36,154 nucleotides of DNA from Pseudomonadota bacterium (GTDB lineage Bacteria; Myxococcota_A; Bradymonadia; UBA4248): NCBI GenBank assembly GCA_017441205.1, contig JAFRYG010000204.1, positions 1 through 36,154 on the forward strand, in the 5' to 3' direction. Made by a program: the position numbers and the translations under genes. The notes under the pieces were generated by a model. The model saw only the letters and a list, made by a program, of their open reading frames with translations, did no database searches and was not told where the DNA came from. How positions within the stretch are numbered: position 1 is the stretch's first letter; the number at the start of each line of letters is the position of its first letter. Positions 8,229 to 16,723 of this stretch are shown here, piece by piece.

Positions 8229-9572
8229 ATGCGCCCATTGCCTGCTATCATCTCCATCACCCTGTCGGTCATTGCAGCCTTTGCACTGCTGATCTTCATG
8301 GGATTGCGCAGTGATGGGGAAATCATCGGTATTGCTGACCAAAGCGGCAATGCAGTTTTTGAATTTCAGCAGAGTTCAAAACTATCCGTTTTTGTCTGTC
8401 TGCCCGAGGAACGGAAATCAGACCTTCCCGAACAGATCATCATCACATCATCCCAGTCAACTGAACAACTGGAGATGATTCCTCCGCGCCCGCTCACGTT
8501 TCCCTCACAGTTTGCAGAGACGTATCACGTACAACAGCAGGTCAGCTGCATTGCTCCGCTCGATACAGTTCTCGAAACCGAGGGACCGGACAGTGTGAGT
8601 GTTTCTGTCCCGCCGAACTCGATCGTCATCGCAGCCGTCTCAAAACTGGAATACACCGCACTCTCCAAAGCATTATTCTTCGTTTTTTTGCTGTCGCTGA
8701 TATATGGCATTGCCAGCCTCAGCCGCCGTCCCCACCAAAACATCATTCCCGTCAGACAGCGGGACGGCCTGTTCATTGCTGCGCCCGCCATGGATGCAGA
8801 CACCTGGCTTCCGCTCAAACGATACGACGGCGTACTCGCCTTTGTTCTGGCGATGGTTCTTTCATTCGGGATTGCGGAATGCATCGACAAGGTCATTCCC
8901 CCGGCACAAACGCTGCTGCCGGGATACATGGAATTCACGGCCATGCTCTGCTCCAATTTCTTCGCATTTTTCGCGATATACATCGTATTTGCAAAATTCC
9001 GGAGCCGAAGTTTACCCGCCCTGGTCGCAGAAAAGTTTCCGGCCTTTGAAAATCCTGTAACTATCGTGGATTCCCCCACACCTGATGCGGAATCCACCCC
9101 CAAAAGCAGCCTCCGGATTCCAATATTCAAGCCGTGGATTTCGATCGTCGCTGCGGTTGGCCTGGCCGTCACCGCAGCCTTGCTGACGCTTGCAGCCCCC
9201 ACGCCCGGAATCACCACCATAGAAATGGCATCTCATCTCCATTCGACCCTGATTCTGAGTGCCATCTTCGCCGTATTTGCCGGCGTTTCGGAAGAACTCC
9301 TCTTCAGAGGGCTCATCCAGGGCAGTCTCGAAGCCCAGCCGGACTCCCATCACCCCAATATCGAAAACGCCATAGCCATCACCGTCGCAACCGCACTGTT
9401 TGTCCTGGTTCATGTGCCGCAGTCCATCGAACACCTCTGGGCTTTGATCCCCATCGGAACGGTTTCGATCATATCCGGCTGCCTAAAAATTCATTACCGG
9501 TCGATTTTTCCATCCATTCTGCTCCACATGACGTACAATGCCACGCTGTTGATGCCATCCATCATCATCTGA
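8229..9572 (+). CDS. CPBP-family intramembrane metalloprotease
   Basis: This is a 447-residue polytopic membrane protein. A hydrophobic N-terminal helix (about 5-25) precedes a soluble, probably extracytoplasmic segment (about 30-140) and then several membrane helices. The C-terminal part has the three CPBP/Abi motifs: E355-E356xxxR in SEELLFRGLIQG, H395 in FVLVHVPQ, and H433xxxN437 in LLHMTYNA. All proposed catalytic or metal-binding residues are present. Relatives cleave prenylated proteins (Rce1) or process bacterial peptides; the substrate here is unknown. The soluble N-terminal segment is longer than in minimal CPBP proteins. The ATG at 8229 is preceded by GCCATC with no clear Shine-Dalgarno. 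Confidence 0.88.
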   Translation: MRPLPAIISITLSVIAAFALLIFMGLRSDGEIIGIADQSGNAVFEFQQSSKLSVFVCLPEERKSDLPEQIIITSSQSTEQLEMIPPRPLTFPSQFAETYHVQQQVSCIAPLDTVLETEGPDSVSVSVPPNSIVIAAVSKLEYTALSKALFFVFLLSLIYGIASLSRRPHQNIIPVRQRDGLFIAAPAMDADTWLPLKRYDGVLAFVLAMVLSFGIAECIDKVIPPAQTLLPGYMEFTAMLCSNFFAFFAIYIVFAKFRSRSLPALVAEKFPAFENPVTIVDSPTPDAESTPKSSLRIPIFKPWISIVAAVGLAVTAALLTLAAPTPGITTIEMASHLHSTLILSAIFAVFAGVSEELLFRGLIQGSLEAQPDSHHPNIENAIAITVATALFVLVHVPQSIEHLWALIPIGTVSIISGCLKIHYRSIFPSILLHMTYNATLLMPSIII

Positions 9573-9719
9573 TTCAGATACAGCAGCTGCCCGCGTAAAT
9601 GCATATTTACCGGGCGTTCCAAAGATGATTACTGTCCTTCATTTCCTTTAACCTCTGTCCCGACTGCACTTCCGCCCCCCGGAACCCGCAATCCCGACAG
9701 CCTTCTGTTGCAAGTTCCC

Positions 9720-10334
9720 ATGCCAGCACGTTTCATCGCCATAGCAGGTAATATTGGTGCCGGAAAATCCACAATGGTCGGCTTTTTATCGCGCAAATTT
9801 GGACTCCATCCGCTCTACGAACCCGTGGACGACAATCCCTATATTGCGGATTTCTACGAGGACATGAAGCGATGGGCCTTCAATTCGCAGATCTTTTATC
9901 TGTCGCGCAAATTCGCACTGCACCTCAAAGCCCAGAAATCCGATCAGCGCGTCATTCTGGATCGTTCCATCTATGAGGATGCCGAAATCTTTGTCGAAAA
10001 TCTCCATCGCCGGCGCGGCATCACCCAGCGCGATTACAACACCTATATGGAGCTTTATCAAACGATCCGCACGGAACTTCAGCCGCCGGATCTGCTCATT
10101 TATCTGCGCTGCTCCGTGCGTGGTGTCAGAAGGCGCATCAAACGCCGCGGCCGTGAATCCGAAATGTCCATTCCGCTTTCGTACATTCAAAAGCTGCATG
10201 CCCAGTACGAAAACTGGTTCGAACACTACGCTCTCGGCCCCAAAGCCGTCATCGAAACTGAAAAGCTCGACTACCTGCGCGACATCATCCATCGCGTCGA
10301 TCTGATCCAGCAAATCGAGGAACTGCTTAAATAG
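9720..10334 (+). CDS. Deoxynucleoside kinase (dAK/dGK family)
   Basis: This 204-residue cytosolic enzyme transfers phosphate from a nucleoside triphosphate to a deoxynucleoside in the salvage pathway. It has a P-loop (G10-NIGAGK-S17), the EP motif (E34-P35) of the substrate pocket, D81-R82-S83 in ILDRSIYEDAEIF, and an arginine-rich lid (RRRIKRRGRESE, about 136-148). Length and motif order match bacterial deoxyadenosine/deoxyguanosine kinases. Base preference cannot be read from the sequence. The ATG at 9720 is preferred to an upstream TTG at 9708 because the P-loop then lies at the usual distance from the N-terminus. The stop overlaps the start of a heptamer repeat. Confidence 0.92.
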   Translation: MPARFIAIAGNIGAGKSTMVGFLSRKFGLHPLYEPVDDNPYIADFYEDMKRWAFNSQIFYLSRKFALHLKAQKSDQRVILDRSIYEDAEIFVENLHRRRGITQRDYNTYMELYQTIRTELQPPDLLIYLRCSVRGVRRRIKRRGRESEMSIPLSYIQKLHAQYENWFEHYALGPKAVIETEKLDYLRDIIHRVDLIQQIEELLK

Positions 10335-10375
10335 TCGTTCGTCGTGAGTTGTTGGTCGTGAGCTTGGATTGGAGG
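10334..10375 (+). repeat. Heptamer-periodic repeat, GTCGTGA type
   Basis: It reads as successive heptamers: GTCGTTC GTCGTGA GTTGTTG GTCGTGA GCTTGGA TTGGAGG. The last unit supplies the GGAGG Shine-Dalgarno of the next gene (ATG at 10383), so the repeat abuts or forms its translation signal. Confidence 0.65.
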
Positions 10376-10382
10376 ATATCCG

Positions 10383-10637
10383 ATGGCTTTATTTAGGAAA
10401 ATTTATATGAATAAGCCATCTCCAAGTCTGACGATTGCCCTCATTTCTTTGTGCAGTCAGGGATGTTTGTTTGATGAATGCACTTTCGATTCTGACTGCG
10501 ATCCGGATGAAGATGAAACAGCAGCGTGCTCAGAGAATATCTGTGTTTATGAGAAGAAGCCCATCCAAAAGTGCGCTGAAGCGATAGACTGCGGCGTGGG
10601 TTATATATGCAAGGCTAATGTGTGCAAAAAAAAGTAA
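10383..10637 (+). CDS. Small cysteine-rich predicted lipoprotein
   Basis: This is an 84-residue protein with a hydrophobic leader ending LISLCSQGC, so lipidation at C28 is plausible although the lipobox is not ideal. The mature part has a CTFDSDCD...CSENICVYEK module and a C...DCGVGYICKANVCKKK module. This C-x(n)-DC-x(n)-C-x3-C spacing is the same EB-like pattern seen in the large lipoproteins at 23052 and 31836. GGAGG lies 7 bases before the ATG at 10383, a strong start. An internal ATG at 10407 would shorten the leader. Function is unknown; a disulfide-rich surface protein is likely. Confidence 0.7.
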   Translation: MALFRKIYMNKPSPSLTIALISLCSQGCLFDECTFDSDCDPDEDETAACSENICVYEKKPIQKCAEAIDCGVGYICKANVCKKK

Positions 10638-10710
10638 ATACCTTGTGATCGCACGTCTCTATTAACTTCCAACTTCCAACTTTTAAAAGGGGGAAGTCTC
10701 CCCCTGCGTC

Positions 10711-10740
10711 GCTATTGCACGGCAAAGCCATGCAATACGC
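10711..10740 (-). repeat. Bulged-G hairpin (family A), minus orientation
   Basis: Read on the minus strand it is GC-G-TATTGCA, inner TGG-CTTT-GCCG, TGCAATA-GC. The base is the same as in the copies at 6084 and 16454, with a different inner stem. A GGGGGA...TCCCCC inverted repeat lies at 10689-10704. The rest of 10638-10927 contains an AACTTCC heptamer run near 10662-10682 and no gene. Confidence 0.65.
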
Positions 10741-10927
10741 GCCGACCCCCTCGGATTCATCGCTCTCCCCCAAACACATCCATTCACTTTTTTCGGGCAT
10801 GCGCCGCCCAGGCATTCATTCGCTGCGATGATTCGAATGGATACAACAATCTCCCTGCAAATCCGCCAATTATTTGATATGCTGTCGAGAACCATGCGCT
10901 TTCGCGTCGATACTGCCGGAGAACATC

Positions 10928-12433
10928 ATGAAACACATGCTCACAATAATGGCGATATTCGGAATCTTCCTGTTCCAGTTCTGTTTTGCCGGACAGGCGA
11001 GTGCCACCCCCCAATACGATTCACAGGCATGGAAAAAATTCATCGAAAACAACGAAACCGCCAAACTGCCCTCCGGACTTCCCACAGGACCTGCGGCGGT
11101 CAGCCGCTGGAATGGCAAAACATTCTGGGATCGATCATTCATCCGCGTTGCGTCCCCCATCGATATGTCGAAAAAGCCGGGAATGAATTTTTCTGATCAG
11201 GCAAAAGAATACAAAGCGGTCTATGCCAGCCAGACGATGGCCGATTTTCTTGAGGCGACACTTGCTAAATTCCGGGAACTGACGAACGATTCCTCCATCG
11301 CGATTCCAATCAAGCAGCTGCTTTATAATCAAGATAACATTGTGCCTTCCCCTGATGACCTAAAGAATGTTTATGAGGTGAGATTGGGCATTTTTGGCAT
11401 AGAAAATGGCAAAACTGTATCCTATCCCGGTGCAAATTTCAGACAATCCACCTTCTCCCTTTCGGATGAACAGCCGCTCAATGCAATACAGCATCAGTAC
11501 TATGCCAAACTCTGCAATGAACAAAAAGAGACGATTTCCCGATTGTCCTCCGCAGCACTTTTCCCAAAAACCAGAGCACTTTGGAGACAGGCAAACGACC
11601 TTGCACGCAAGGCTCTTGGTTTTCAGCCACTCCCGCGCCTCCGTGAAGCCAAAGAACGCACTGATTATCTCAAAGTCCTCAGTGAAGCCAAAACTGACGA
11701 AGAGCGCAAGGCAATCATGGATAAACACTACGAAGAAGCCAAAGCACAGGACCTGAAGGACGCAGAAGAATTGAATAATACTGCTGCAGCCAGACAGACC
11801 GGCTTCCCTAAAAATCTGTTAGTGGAATACAGAAAAATAAATGATTTGGATTACGCGACGACATGGTTCCTGATCGAAGCCATTTTGACTCAAACAGCTG
11901 CCGAAGTCCAAGAAATCCGTCTTCCCCACGAATTCACCAGGCGGCTCATTGAATACGCCCAAAATAATGATCGCCCCACAGAAGTCATTTCCAAATATCA
12001 AACACTTATAATCTCTACAAACGGCAGTTTTACGATCGTTCTGGGATGCAGCATTCGCGACAGATTTCTGGGATGCCAAATCAAAAGCGGCAATGATGTC
12101 GAAGAAAAGGTCAACGCCCTGGCATCGCAAATGCTCAAACTCGCCGAAGATGCCCCCGTCGAACGCAAATTTGAGATCCTCCAGCTCGTCGTCAATGCCG
12201 ACCCATCCACGCTGACCTATACGTTCAATCCGGATTATTTGGTAAAAGAGGCTTCAACCCCCGAAAAAAGACGCCTTCTTACACAATTCAGAAAAATACC
12301 GCTCAATGGCCTCGTTCCCAATGCCAATAGAATTGATTCTATCGGTGTCAGGACAGATAAAAAGAATAATAAGAATAATAAAAGGCAAACACAGACCCGC
12401 CCAGACGAAACGCGCATCGGTCTGCCATTCTAA
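10928..12433 (+). CDS. Secreted protein of unknown function
   Basis: This is a 501-residue protein with a clear signal peptide (MLTIMAIFGIFLFQFCFAGQASA), probably cleaved near residue 26. The mature part is hydrophilic and largely helical, with a charged stretch around EAKTDEERKAIMDKHYEEAKAQDLKDAEELNN. It ends in an unusual lysine/asparagine/arginine-rich tail (KKNNKNNKRQTQTRPDE). I recognise no family. The ATG at 10928 has GGAGA 6 bases upstream and gives a textbook leader. An upstream TTG at 10874 does not. A strong terminator follows, so the transcript probably ends here. The likely location is periplasm or exterior. Confidence 0.75.
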   Translation: MKHMLTIMAIFGIFLFQFCFAGQASATPQYDSQAWKKFIENNETAKLPSGLPTGPAAVSRWNGKTFWDRSFIRVASPIDMSKKPGMNFSDQAKEYKAVYASQTMADFLEATLAKFRELTNDSSIAIPIKQLLYNQDNIVPSPDDLKNVYEVRLGIFGIENGKTVSYPGANFRQSTFSLSDEQPLNAIQHQYYAKLCNEQKETISRLSSAALFPKTRALWRQANDLARKALGFQPLPRLREAKERTDYLKVLSEAKTDEERKAIMDKHYEEAKAQDLKDAEELNNTAAARQTGFPKNLLVEYRKINDLDYATTWFLIEAILTQTAAEVQEIRLPHEFTRRLIEYAQNNDRPTEVISKYQTLIISTNGSFTIVLGCSIRDRFLGCQIKSGNDVEEKVNALASQMLKLAEDAPVERKFEILQLVVNADPSTLTYTFNPDYLVKEASTPEKRRLLTQFRKIPLNGLVPNANRIDSIGVRTDKKNNKNNKRQTQTRPDETRIGLPF

Positions 12434-12460
12434 CCGATTTCGCTATCATTATAAAAAAAC

Positions 12461-12485
12461 AACGCCGCATTCTGCGGCGTTTTTA
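12461..12485 (+). terminator. Intrinsic terminator after the secreted-protein gene
   Basis: AACGCCGCA, loop TTC, TGCGGCGTT forms a nine-pair GC-rich stem preceded by A7 and followed by TTTTATTT. It starts 27 bases after the stop at 12433. Confidence 0.85.
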
Positions 12486-12546
12486 TTTGGCGACAGTTCC
12501 CTGAGACGAATTAAGCATTACGAATCACCCCAATAATCATCTATAC

Positions 12547-12566
12547 AGACGTTCCGCGGAACGTCT
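12547..12566. repeat. AGACGTTCC palindrome (family B), copy 1
   Basis: This is a perfect 20-bp palindrome, AGACGTTCC-GC-GGAACGTCT, preceded by TAC and followed by CTCT and a heptamer array. Four related copies occur at 14161, 14207, 15064 and 28828. Confidence 0.85.
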
Positions 12567-12581
12567 CTAACAACAATTCAT

Positions 12582-12661
12582 TACGAATTAAGCATTATGA
12601 ATTAAGCATTACGAATTAAGCATTACGAATTAATGCATTATGCATTATGCATTAAGCATTA
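12582..12661. repeat. GAATTAA/GCATTAC heptamer array
   Basis: A tandem array of GAATTAA GCATTAC heptamer pairs with slight decay runs into the stop codon of the Nif3 gene (minus strand). Similar arrays lie at 28861 and 30461. Confidence 0.85.
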
Positions 12662-13777
12662 CTAATACACCGTCATCGGATTGCGCATCGACTCGGCAAT
12701 GCGGATTTCGAGTTCGCCGCCGATTTCGGACGATTCGAGGACATCGGCGAGAATTCTGGGAATGAACTTCTCGGTATCGTAATGGCCGGCATCGATCAGG
12801 GCGATGTTCTGCCGGATGGCGTTGTCAAAATCGTGATGGCCGCAGTCCCCCGTAATAAATGCATCGATGCCGCGGCATGAACTCAGGTATTTGGCTCCGG
12901 ATCCGTTCAGTATTGCGACATTCAAAATCATTTTGCCGGCATTTCCGGCAGCCCGGACAGCAGGAATCTCCCATATTTTCTTAAGATGTGCGACGAATGC
13001 ATCCAGTCGGACGGGCTCGGGAAGGCGTCCGGCAATCCCGAATCCATAATAATCCGTCATGCCATGCACTTCGGATTCCAGCCTGAAAACATCGAATGCG
13101 GGTTCTTCGTAGGGATGTGCCGCCAGCAATGCCTGAATGACCGACTTGAGTTCCCGGCCGGAAACGACCATTTCCAGGCGTGTTTCTTCGACGCTCTCGA
13201 CAGAACCCGGCGTCCCGATGGCGGGATGCGAATCCATTCCGCACGTAAATCTGCCCACGCCATCGGCGCTGAAAGACACTGATGAATACTGCCCCACACA
13301 ACCTGCGCCCTTAGCGTGCATGGCGCGGGCAACGGCTTCTGCATCCTTGCGGGGAACAAAGACGACGATCTTGTATGCCTCGTAAGGATGGTGTTCCAAA
13401 AAAGGATGTCTGCCAGACAAGCCAAGATCGTCGGCGAGTTTTTTGACGATGGCATCCGGTGCAGAATCGAGATTCGTGTGAGCGGCCAGCAGACCGATTC
13501 CGTGTTCCGCAAGCGTGAGCAGCATGTTGCCGTCCGGATTTGCATCCGTCAGGGATTTTATGGGCCGAAAAATAAACGGATGGTGCGTCACGATGAGCTG
13601 CGTTCCCGTTTGAATTGCTTCATCGACAATATCGGGCGTCAGTTCAAGCGCGGTCAGAACGCGCTTTACGTCAGCATTTCTCCGCCCGAGCTGAAGGCCG
13701 GGATTGTCCCAGGATTCCGCACATTTTTCTGGAAAATGACTCGAAATGACGCTTTGAATGGCTTGAATGGTCGGCAT
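12662..13777 (-). CDS. Nif3-like dinuclear metal-centre protein, YqfO type
   Basis: This 371-residue protein matches the long YqfO form of the Nif3/DUF34 family, in which a PII-like domain (about 130-230 here) is inserted between the two halves. Metal-site motifs are intact: H65-H66 in IVTHHPFIFRPIK, H100 and D104 in AAHTNLD, then H332 and E336 in GHYDTEKF. WDNPGLQLG lies near the N-terminus. Family members are hexameric di-metal proteins annotated as GTP cyclohydrolase I type 2 homologues. The physiological role is unsettled. The ATG at 13777 has AGGGG just upstream, closer than usual. The stop lies at the edge of a heptamer array. Confidence 0.93.
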   Translation of the reverse strand: MPTIQAIQSVISSHFPEKCAESWDNPGLQLGRRNADVKRVLTALELTPDIVDEAIQTGTQLIVTHHPFIFRPIKSLTDANPDGNMLLTLAEHGIGLLAAHTNLDSAPDAIVKKLADDLGLSGRHPFLEHHPYEAYKIVVFVPRKDAEAVARAMHAKGAGCVGQYSSVSFSADGVGRFTCGMDSHPAIGTPGSVESVEETRLEMVVSGRELKSVIQALLAAHPYEEPAFDVFRLESEVHGMTDYYGFGIAGRLPEPVRLDAFVAHLKKIWEIPAVRAAGNAGKMILNVAILNGSGAKYLSSCRGIDAFITGDCGHHDFDNAIRQNIALIDAGHYDTEKFIPRILADVLESSEIGGELEIRIAESMRNPMTVY

Positions 13778-13860
13778 GATATTCCCCTGTGTAATGAACG
13801 CATCACCATGAAACGCTATTTTTCTAAGCTATGTTTAACCAGCGTGGATATGGGATGAGT

Positions 13861-14049
13861 TGGGAGCTGGAAGTTGGGAGTTGGAAGTTATGCAATCACC
13901 AAGGTCCTTGCTAAATCATCGGGTAATTGCTGACCACTTCTAAAAGCTAAAAGCTATGAGCTATAAGCTCACTCCAAGCTCCATGCTCCAGGCTTGAATT
14001 ACAATTCTTGGCGTACAAAATATCCACACTCGTACAACAGAGCCTTTTT
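13861..14049. repeat. Long heptamer-periodic intergenic repeat
   Basis: It begins with GTTGGAA-type heptamers, then GCAATCACC..GGTCCTTGCTAAA, then GCTATAA types, then CTCCAAG/CTCCATG/CTCCAGG. It ends with a non-heptameric block (TCCACACTCGTACAACAGAG). The first part (to about 13970) resembles 25422-25520, and the last part resembles 18990-19076. This fills most of 13778-14243, where I see no gene. Confidence 0.7.
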
Positions 14050-14160
14050 CTATATCAAATCCCTGCCAGCCGGCTCAATCATCAGTTTCGATTTTTGTCC
14101 ATTCCGCGATATTGCGAATATAACTGTCATGCCCCTGCGGGGCATGACGATTTTTTGTAC

Positions 14161-14181
14161 AGGCGTTCCCGCGGAACGTCT
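14161..14181. repeat. AGACGTTCC palindrome (family B), variant copy
   Basis: AGGCGTTCCCGCGGAACGTCT is a 21-base variant of the AGACGTTCC palindrome with one arm changed. It is preceded by TTTTTTGTAC. A separate hairpin CATGCCCCTGCGGGGCATG lies just upstream at 14129-14147. Confidence 0.75.
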
Positions 14182-14206
14182 CTGCGAACAACAAATTCTT
14201 TTGTAC

Positions 14207-14226
14207 AGACGTTCCATGGAACGTCT
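14207..14226. repeat. AGACGTTCC palindrome (family B), copy
   Basis: AGACGTTCC-AT-GGAACGTCT is a perfect 20-bp palindrome, 46 bases from the previous copy and 18 bases before the next start codon. Each copy is preceded by GTAC and followed by CTCT. If transcribed, the hairpin would sit in the 5' leader of the 14244 gene. Confidence 0.8.
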
Positions 14227-14243
14227 CTTTCCAACCCATTATC

Positions 14244-14972
14244 ATGCCAGCCAAAAGCCGAAAACCAAGAACAAAATCAGCCGAAGAATCAACGAAATGC
14301 CGTAAAGAAGGCCCAAAACGCAAAAAGGGCAAATCCGCCAAAGGGAAATCCCGAATACCTGGACGGCTTGCCTGGATCATGGCAGCCGTACTCATTCTCG
14401 TTCTCGGAAACCTTTATTTTCTGGACATTTCGCGCGTCAACACAAATTCGATGATGCCGGGGCTTTCGCGCGATGATCTCGTGTTGTCGTGGGCTCCGTC
14501 CTGGGTTACGCCTGAGCTCGAAACCGGGTCCATTGCCTTACTCGATCTCGACGGCATGGACGAAGAGGATACGGAAGAACCGAATTTTCTCAGGGTCATG
14601 GGCTGCCAGGGCGATCATGTCGTATTCCATGACGACAAACTCGAGATTTCCGGCCGCATTCCCAAAAGAAGGCTTCTGACCAATGACGCGATTGTCAGAC
14701 CGGACAACGAGCCGGAAATATGGAGAGAAACGCTCTGGAACGGCCAGGAATACCGCATTATGGTTCCGCGTCAGCCGATCGTCGGAAAGCGATCCGGGGA
14801 ATCCAGCGTCGACGGCGTTTTTCTCGTCGGCGACAACCGAATGGCCTCCTATGACTCCCGGCAGTCTGGAAGCTACGAACCCGGAAAGATACGCGGACGT
14901 GCGCTGTTTATCATCAAATCCGCACGAAATGATGGTATTTTGGGCCACTGGCTAAAACCCATTGATGGATGA
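14244..14972 (+). CDS. Signal peptidase I (S26)-like membrane protein lacking the usual catalytic lysine
   Basis: This is a 242-residue protein with a very basic N-terminus (1-40), one membrane helix (about 42-60) and an extracytoplasmic S26 domain. Box B is present as NTNSMMPGL, with the nucleophile position S69. Box E is present as G196-DNR-M-A-S-Y-D204-SR. TGSIALLDL matches the 'rGDIvvf' strand. In box D the usual K-R-V-x-G-x-x-GD reads L116-R117-V-M-G-C-Q-GD, so leucine sits where the general-base lysine is expected. The protein may be inactive, use another base, or have a specialised role. The start has no evident Shine-Dalgarno. It lies about 140 bp upstream of rimO on the same strand. 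A true signal peptidase would be expected elsewhere in the genome. Confidence 0.8.
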   Translation: MPAKSRKPRTKSAEESTKCRKEGPKRKKGKSAKGKSRIPGRLAWIMAAVLILVLGNLYFLDISRVNTNSMMPGLSRDDLVLSWAPSWVTPELETGSIALLDLDGMDEEDTEEPNFLRVMGCQGDHVVFHDDKLEISGRIPKRRLLTNDAIVRPDNEPEIWRETLWNGQEYRIMVPRQPIVGKRSGESSVDGVFLVGDNRMASYDSRQSGSYEPGKIRGRALFIIKSARNDGILGHWLKPIDG

Positions 14973-15063
14973 CGTCCAACGAACATATATATAATGATGT
15001 ATGGTTGTGAACGCCCCTCCGGGGCGCAGCTGATTTTATCATGCATTAATCATTTATACGTAC

Positions 15064-15083
15064 AGACGTTCTGCGGAACGTCT
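15064..15083. repeat. AGACGTTCC palindrome (family B), copy
   Basis: AGACGTTCTGCGGAACGTCT has one mismatch to the perfect palindrome. It is followed by TTCCCCC and a CCCAACG/CCCAACC/AACGACT/AACCATC heptamer run ending at the rimO start codon. A CGCCCCTCCGGGGCG hairpin lies upstream at 15012-15026. Confidence 0.78.
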
Positions 15084-15115
15084 TTCCCCCAACGCCCAAC
15101 CAACGACTAACCATC

Positions 15116-16435
15116 ATGAAAAATCTACATCTGGTATCACTCGGCTGCCCCAAAACGCGAGTGGACAGCGAAGTCATGCTTGGCCTGCTTCGCAAGGAAG
15201 GCTGGCAGCTTACGCCCGATCCCGAACAAGCCGATGCAATTCTGGTCAGCACCTGCGCTTTTTTGCAGTCATCCATAGAAGAATCCATCGATGAAATACT
15301 GGAATGCGCGGATTACAAATCGGGACGCTGCAAACGTCTGATCGTTGCAGGATGTCTGCCGTCGCGATTCCGCGATCAAATGGCAGAGCTGAAAGCGTCT
15401 CTGCCCGAAGTCGACACATTCCTCATGACCAACGAACTCCAGGGAATCATACGTGCCCTTGAGCCGGCCAAGAGGCCGGATCCGGATTCGGATTACTTTT
15501 TGGCCAGGGAACTGGCCGGGAAGCAATCTTTTGCCTACCTGAAGATCTCTGAGGGATGCAATCGGCGCTGTTCATTCTGTGCAATTCCCCTGATCAGAGG
15601 AAAACAGATATCGCGTCCGATAGACAGTCTCGTTCGGGAAACCCGGTATCTTGCCGAACAGGGCGTGAAGGAAATCGTACTGGTTGCCCAGGAACTGACG
15701 GGATACGGCAGTGATCTTGGCATGCAGAATGGCCTGATCGATCTTTTGGATGCCATCGAACCGATCGACGGTATTGAATGGATTCGCCTGATGTACACGT
15801 ATCCGTGGAATTTTACGGACGCACTCATTGAACGCATCGGGCAGGGCAAGATACTGCCCTATGTGGATATTCCGCTTCAGCATGTTTCGCAGCATATTCT
15901 GGATGATATGCGCCGACACGTTGAGCAGAAAGAGCAGGACAGGCTGATTCGGCGCCTTCGCGAAATTCCGGGAATGGTACTGCGCACATCGCTGATAGCC
16001 GGCTATCCCGGCGAGACGGAAGCAGACGTCGATGAACTGGAACAGTGGATGAAGGAAATCCGATTTGACAGGCTGGGAATTTTTGAATTTTCACCGGAAG
16101 ATGGCACGCCTGCAGGCGAGCGTGAGGATCAGATTCCGGAGGAAATCCGCACCGAACGCAGGGATCGCCTGATGGCAGTTCAGCAGCAGATCCATGCAGA
16201 AAAAATGGAAGCCATGATAGGGCAGGAACTTACCGTACTTGTCGACGGCATCAGTCAGGAACATGAACTTGTGCTGGAAGGACGCTATTATGGCCAGGCT
16301 CCCGAGGTTGACGGAAAGATTTTTCTGTCATATGAGCGCACGGATCGTGAACCGGCAGAAACCGGCGACATGGTACAGGTCGAAGTGGTGGAAGCCTCGG
16401 AATACGATCTTGTGGGCGCCGTGCTCGAAAAATAA
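15116..16435 (+). CDS. rimO: Ribosomal protein S12 methylthiotransferase RimO
   Basis: This 439-residue radical-SAM enzyme adds a methylthio group to the conserved aspartate of ribosomal protein S12. The N-terminal UPF0004 domain supplies three cluster cysteines: C11 in SLGCPKTRVDSE, C47 in VSTCAF and C80 in VAGCLPSRF. The radical-SAM cluster is C148-NRR-C152-SF-C155, in GCNRRCSFCAIPLIRG. The TRAM domain occupies about 370-439. SLGCPK and CAIPLIRGKQISRP favour RimO over the tRNA enzyme MiaB. The ATG at 15116 follows the heptamer run with no clear Shine-Dalgarno. Poly-A and a bulged-G hairpin follow the stop directly. Confidence 0.96.
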   Translation: MKNLHLVSLGCPKTRVDSEVMLGLLRKEGWQLTPDPEQADAILVSTCAFLQSSIEESIDEILECADYKSGRCKRLIVAGCLPSRFRDQMAELKASLPEVDTFLMTNELQGIIRALEPAKRPDPDSDYFLARELAGKQSFAYLKISEGCNRRCSFCAIPLIRGKQISRPIDSLVRETRYLAEQGVKEIVLVAQELTGYGSDLGMQNGLIDLLDAIEPIDGIEWIRLMYTYPWNFTDALIERIGQGKILPYVDIPLQHVSQHILDDMRRHVEQKEQDRLIRRLREIPGMVLRTSLIAGYPGETEADVDELEQWMKEIRFDRLGIFEFSPEDGTPAGEREDQIPEEIRTERRDRLMAVQQQIHAEKMEAMIGQELTVLVDGISQEHELVLEGRYYGQAPEVDGKIFLSYERTDREPAETGDMVQVEVVEASEYDLVGAVLEK

Positions 16436-16453
16436 TCAAAAAAAAATGGCGAA

Positions 16454-16477
16454 GCGTATTGCCGAAAAGGCAATAGC
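16454..16477 (+). repeat. Bulged-G hairpin (family A)
   Basis: GC-G-TATTGCC, loop GAAAA, GGCAATA-GC lies 19 bases after the rimO stop, on the same strand. A10 precedes it and no T-run follows, so it is not a classical intrinsic terminator. The rest of 16436-16723 holds the ompA promoter and leader. Confidence 0.75.
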
Positions 16478-16589
16478 AGAGCCAATGCGGCGTGTAGTGC
16501 AGAGCACAAACGACGCAAAAAAAAGTATGAAAACTTTCGCTTTATTAAAAAAAGGACTATTGGTATATAAAAGAAGCATCGCAGAGCCC

Positions 16590-16618
16590 TTGCTAATCTT
16601 TAAAAAAGGTAGTAGACT
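16590..16618 (+). promoter_or_regulatory. Candidate promoter of the OmpA/TSP3 gene
   Basis: TTGCTA (16590-16595), a 17-base spacer and TAGACT (16613-16618) give a reasonable sigma-70-type match. The implied 5' leader is about 100 bases, ending in AGGAAAG 4 bases before the ATG at 16724. Upstream, several A/T runs might act as an UP-like element. Confidence 0.35.
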
Positions 16619-16723
16619 ATCGCGCCGTGTGGGTTTGTCCTGGAATTTCTGGATTCAGAAAACTTTTACTGGACGGAAAATACAGATTATTAACGCCTTA
16701 ATAGGCCTAACGTAGGAAAGATT

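Noticed and set aside
16454-16477. Intrinsic terminator for rimO
   Set aside because: The stem is good but no T-run follows, and the A-run is on the 5' side. It matches the dispersed bulged-G hairpin family instead.
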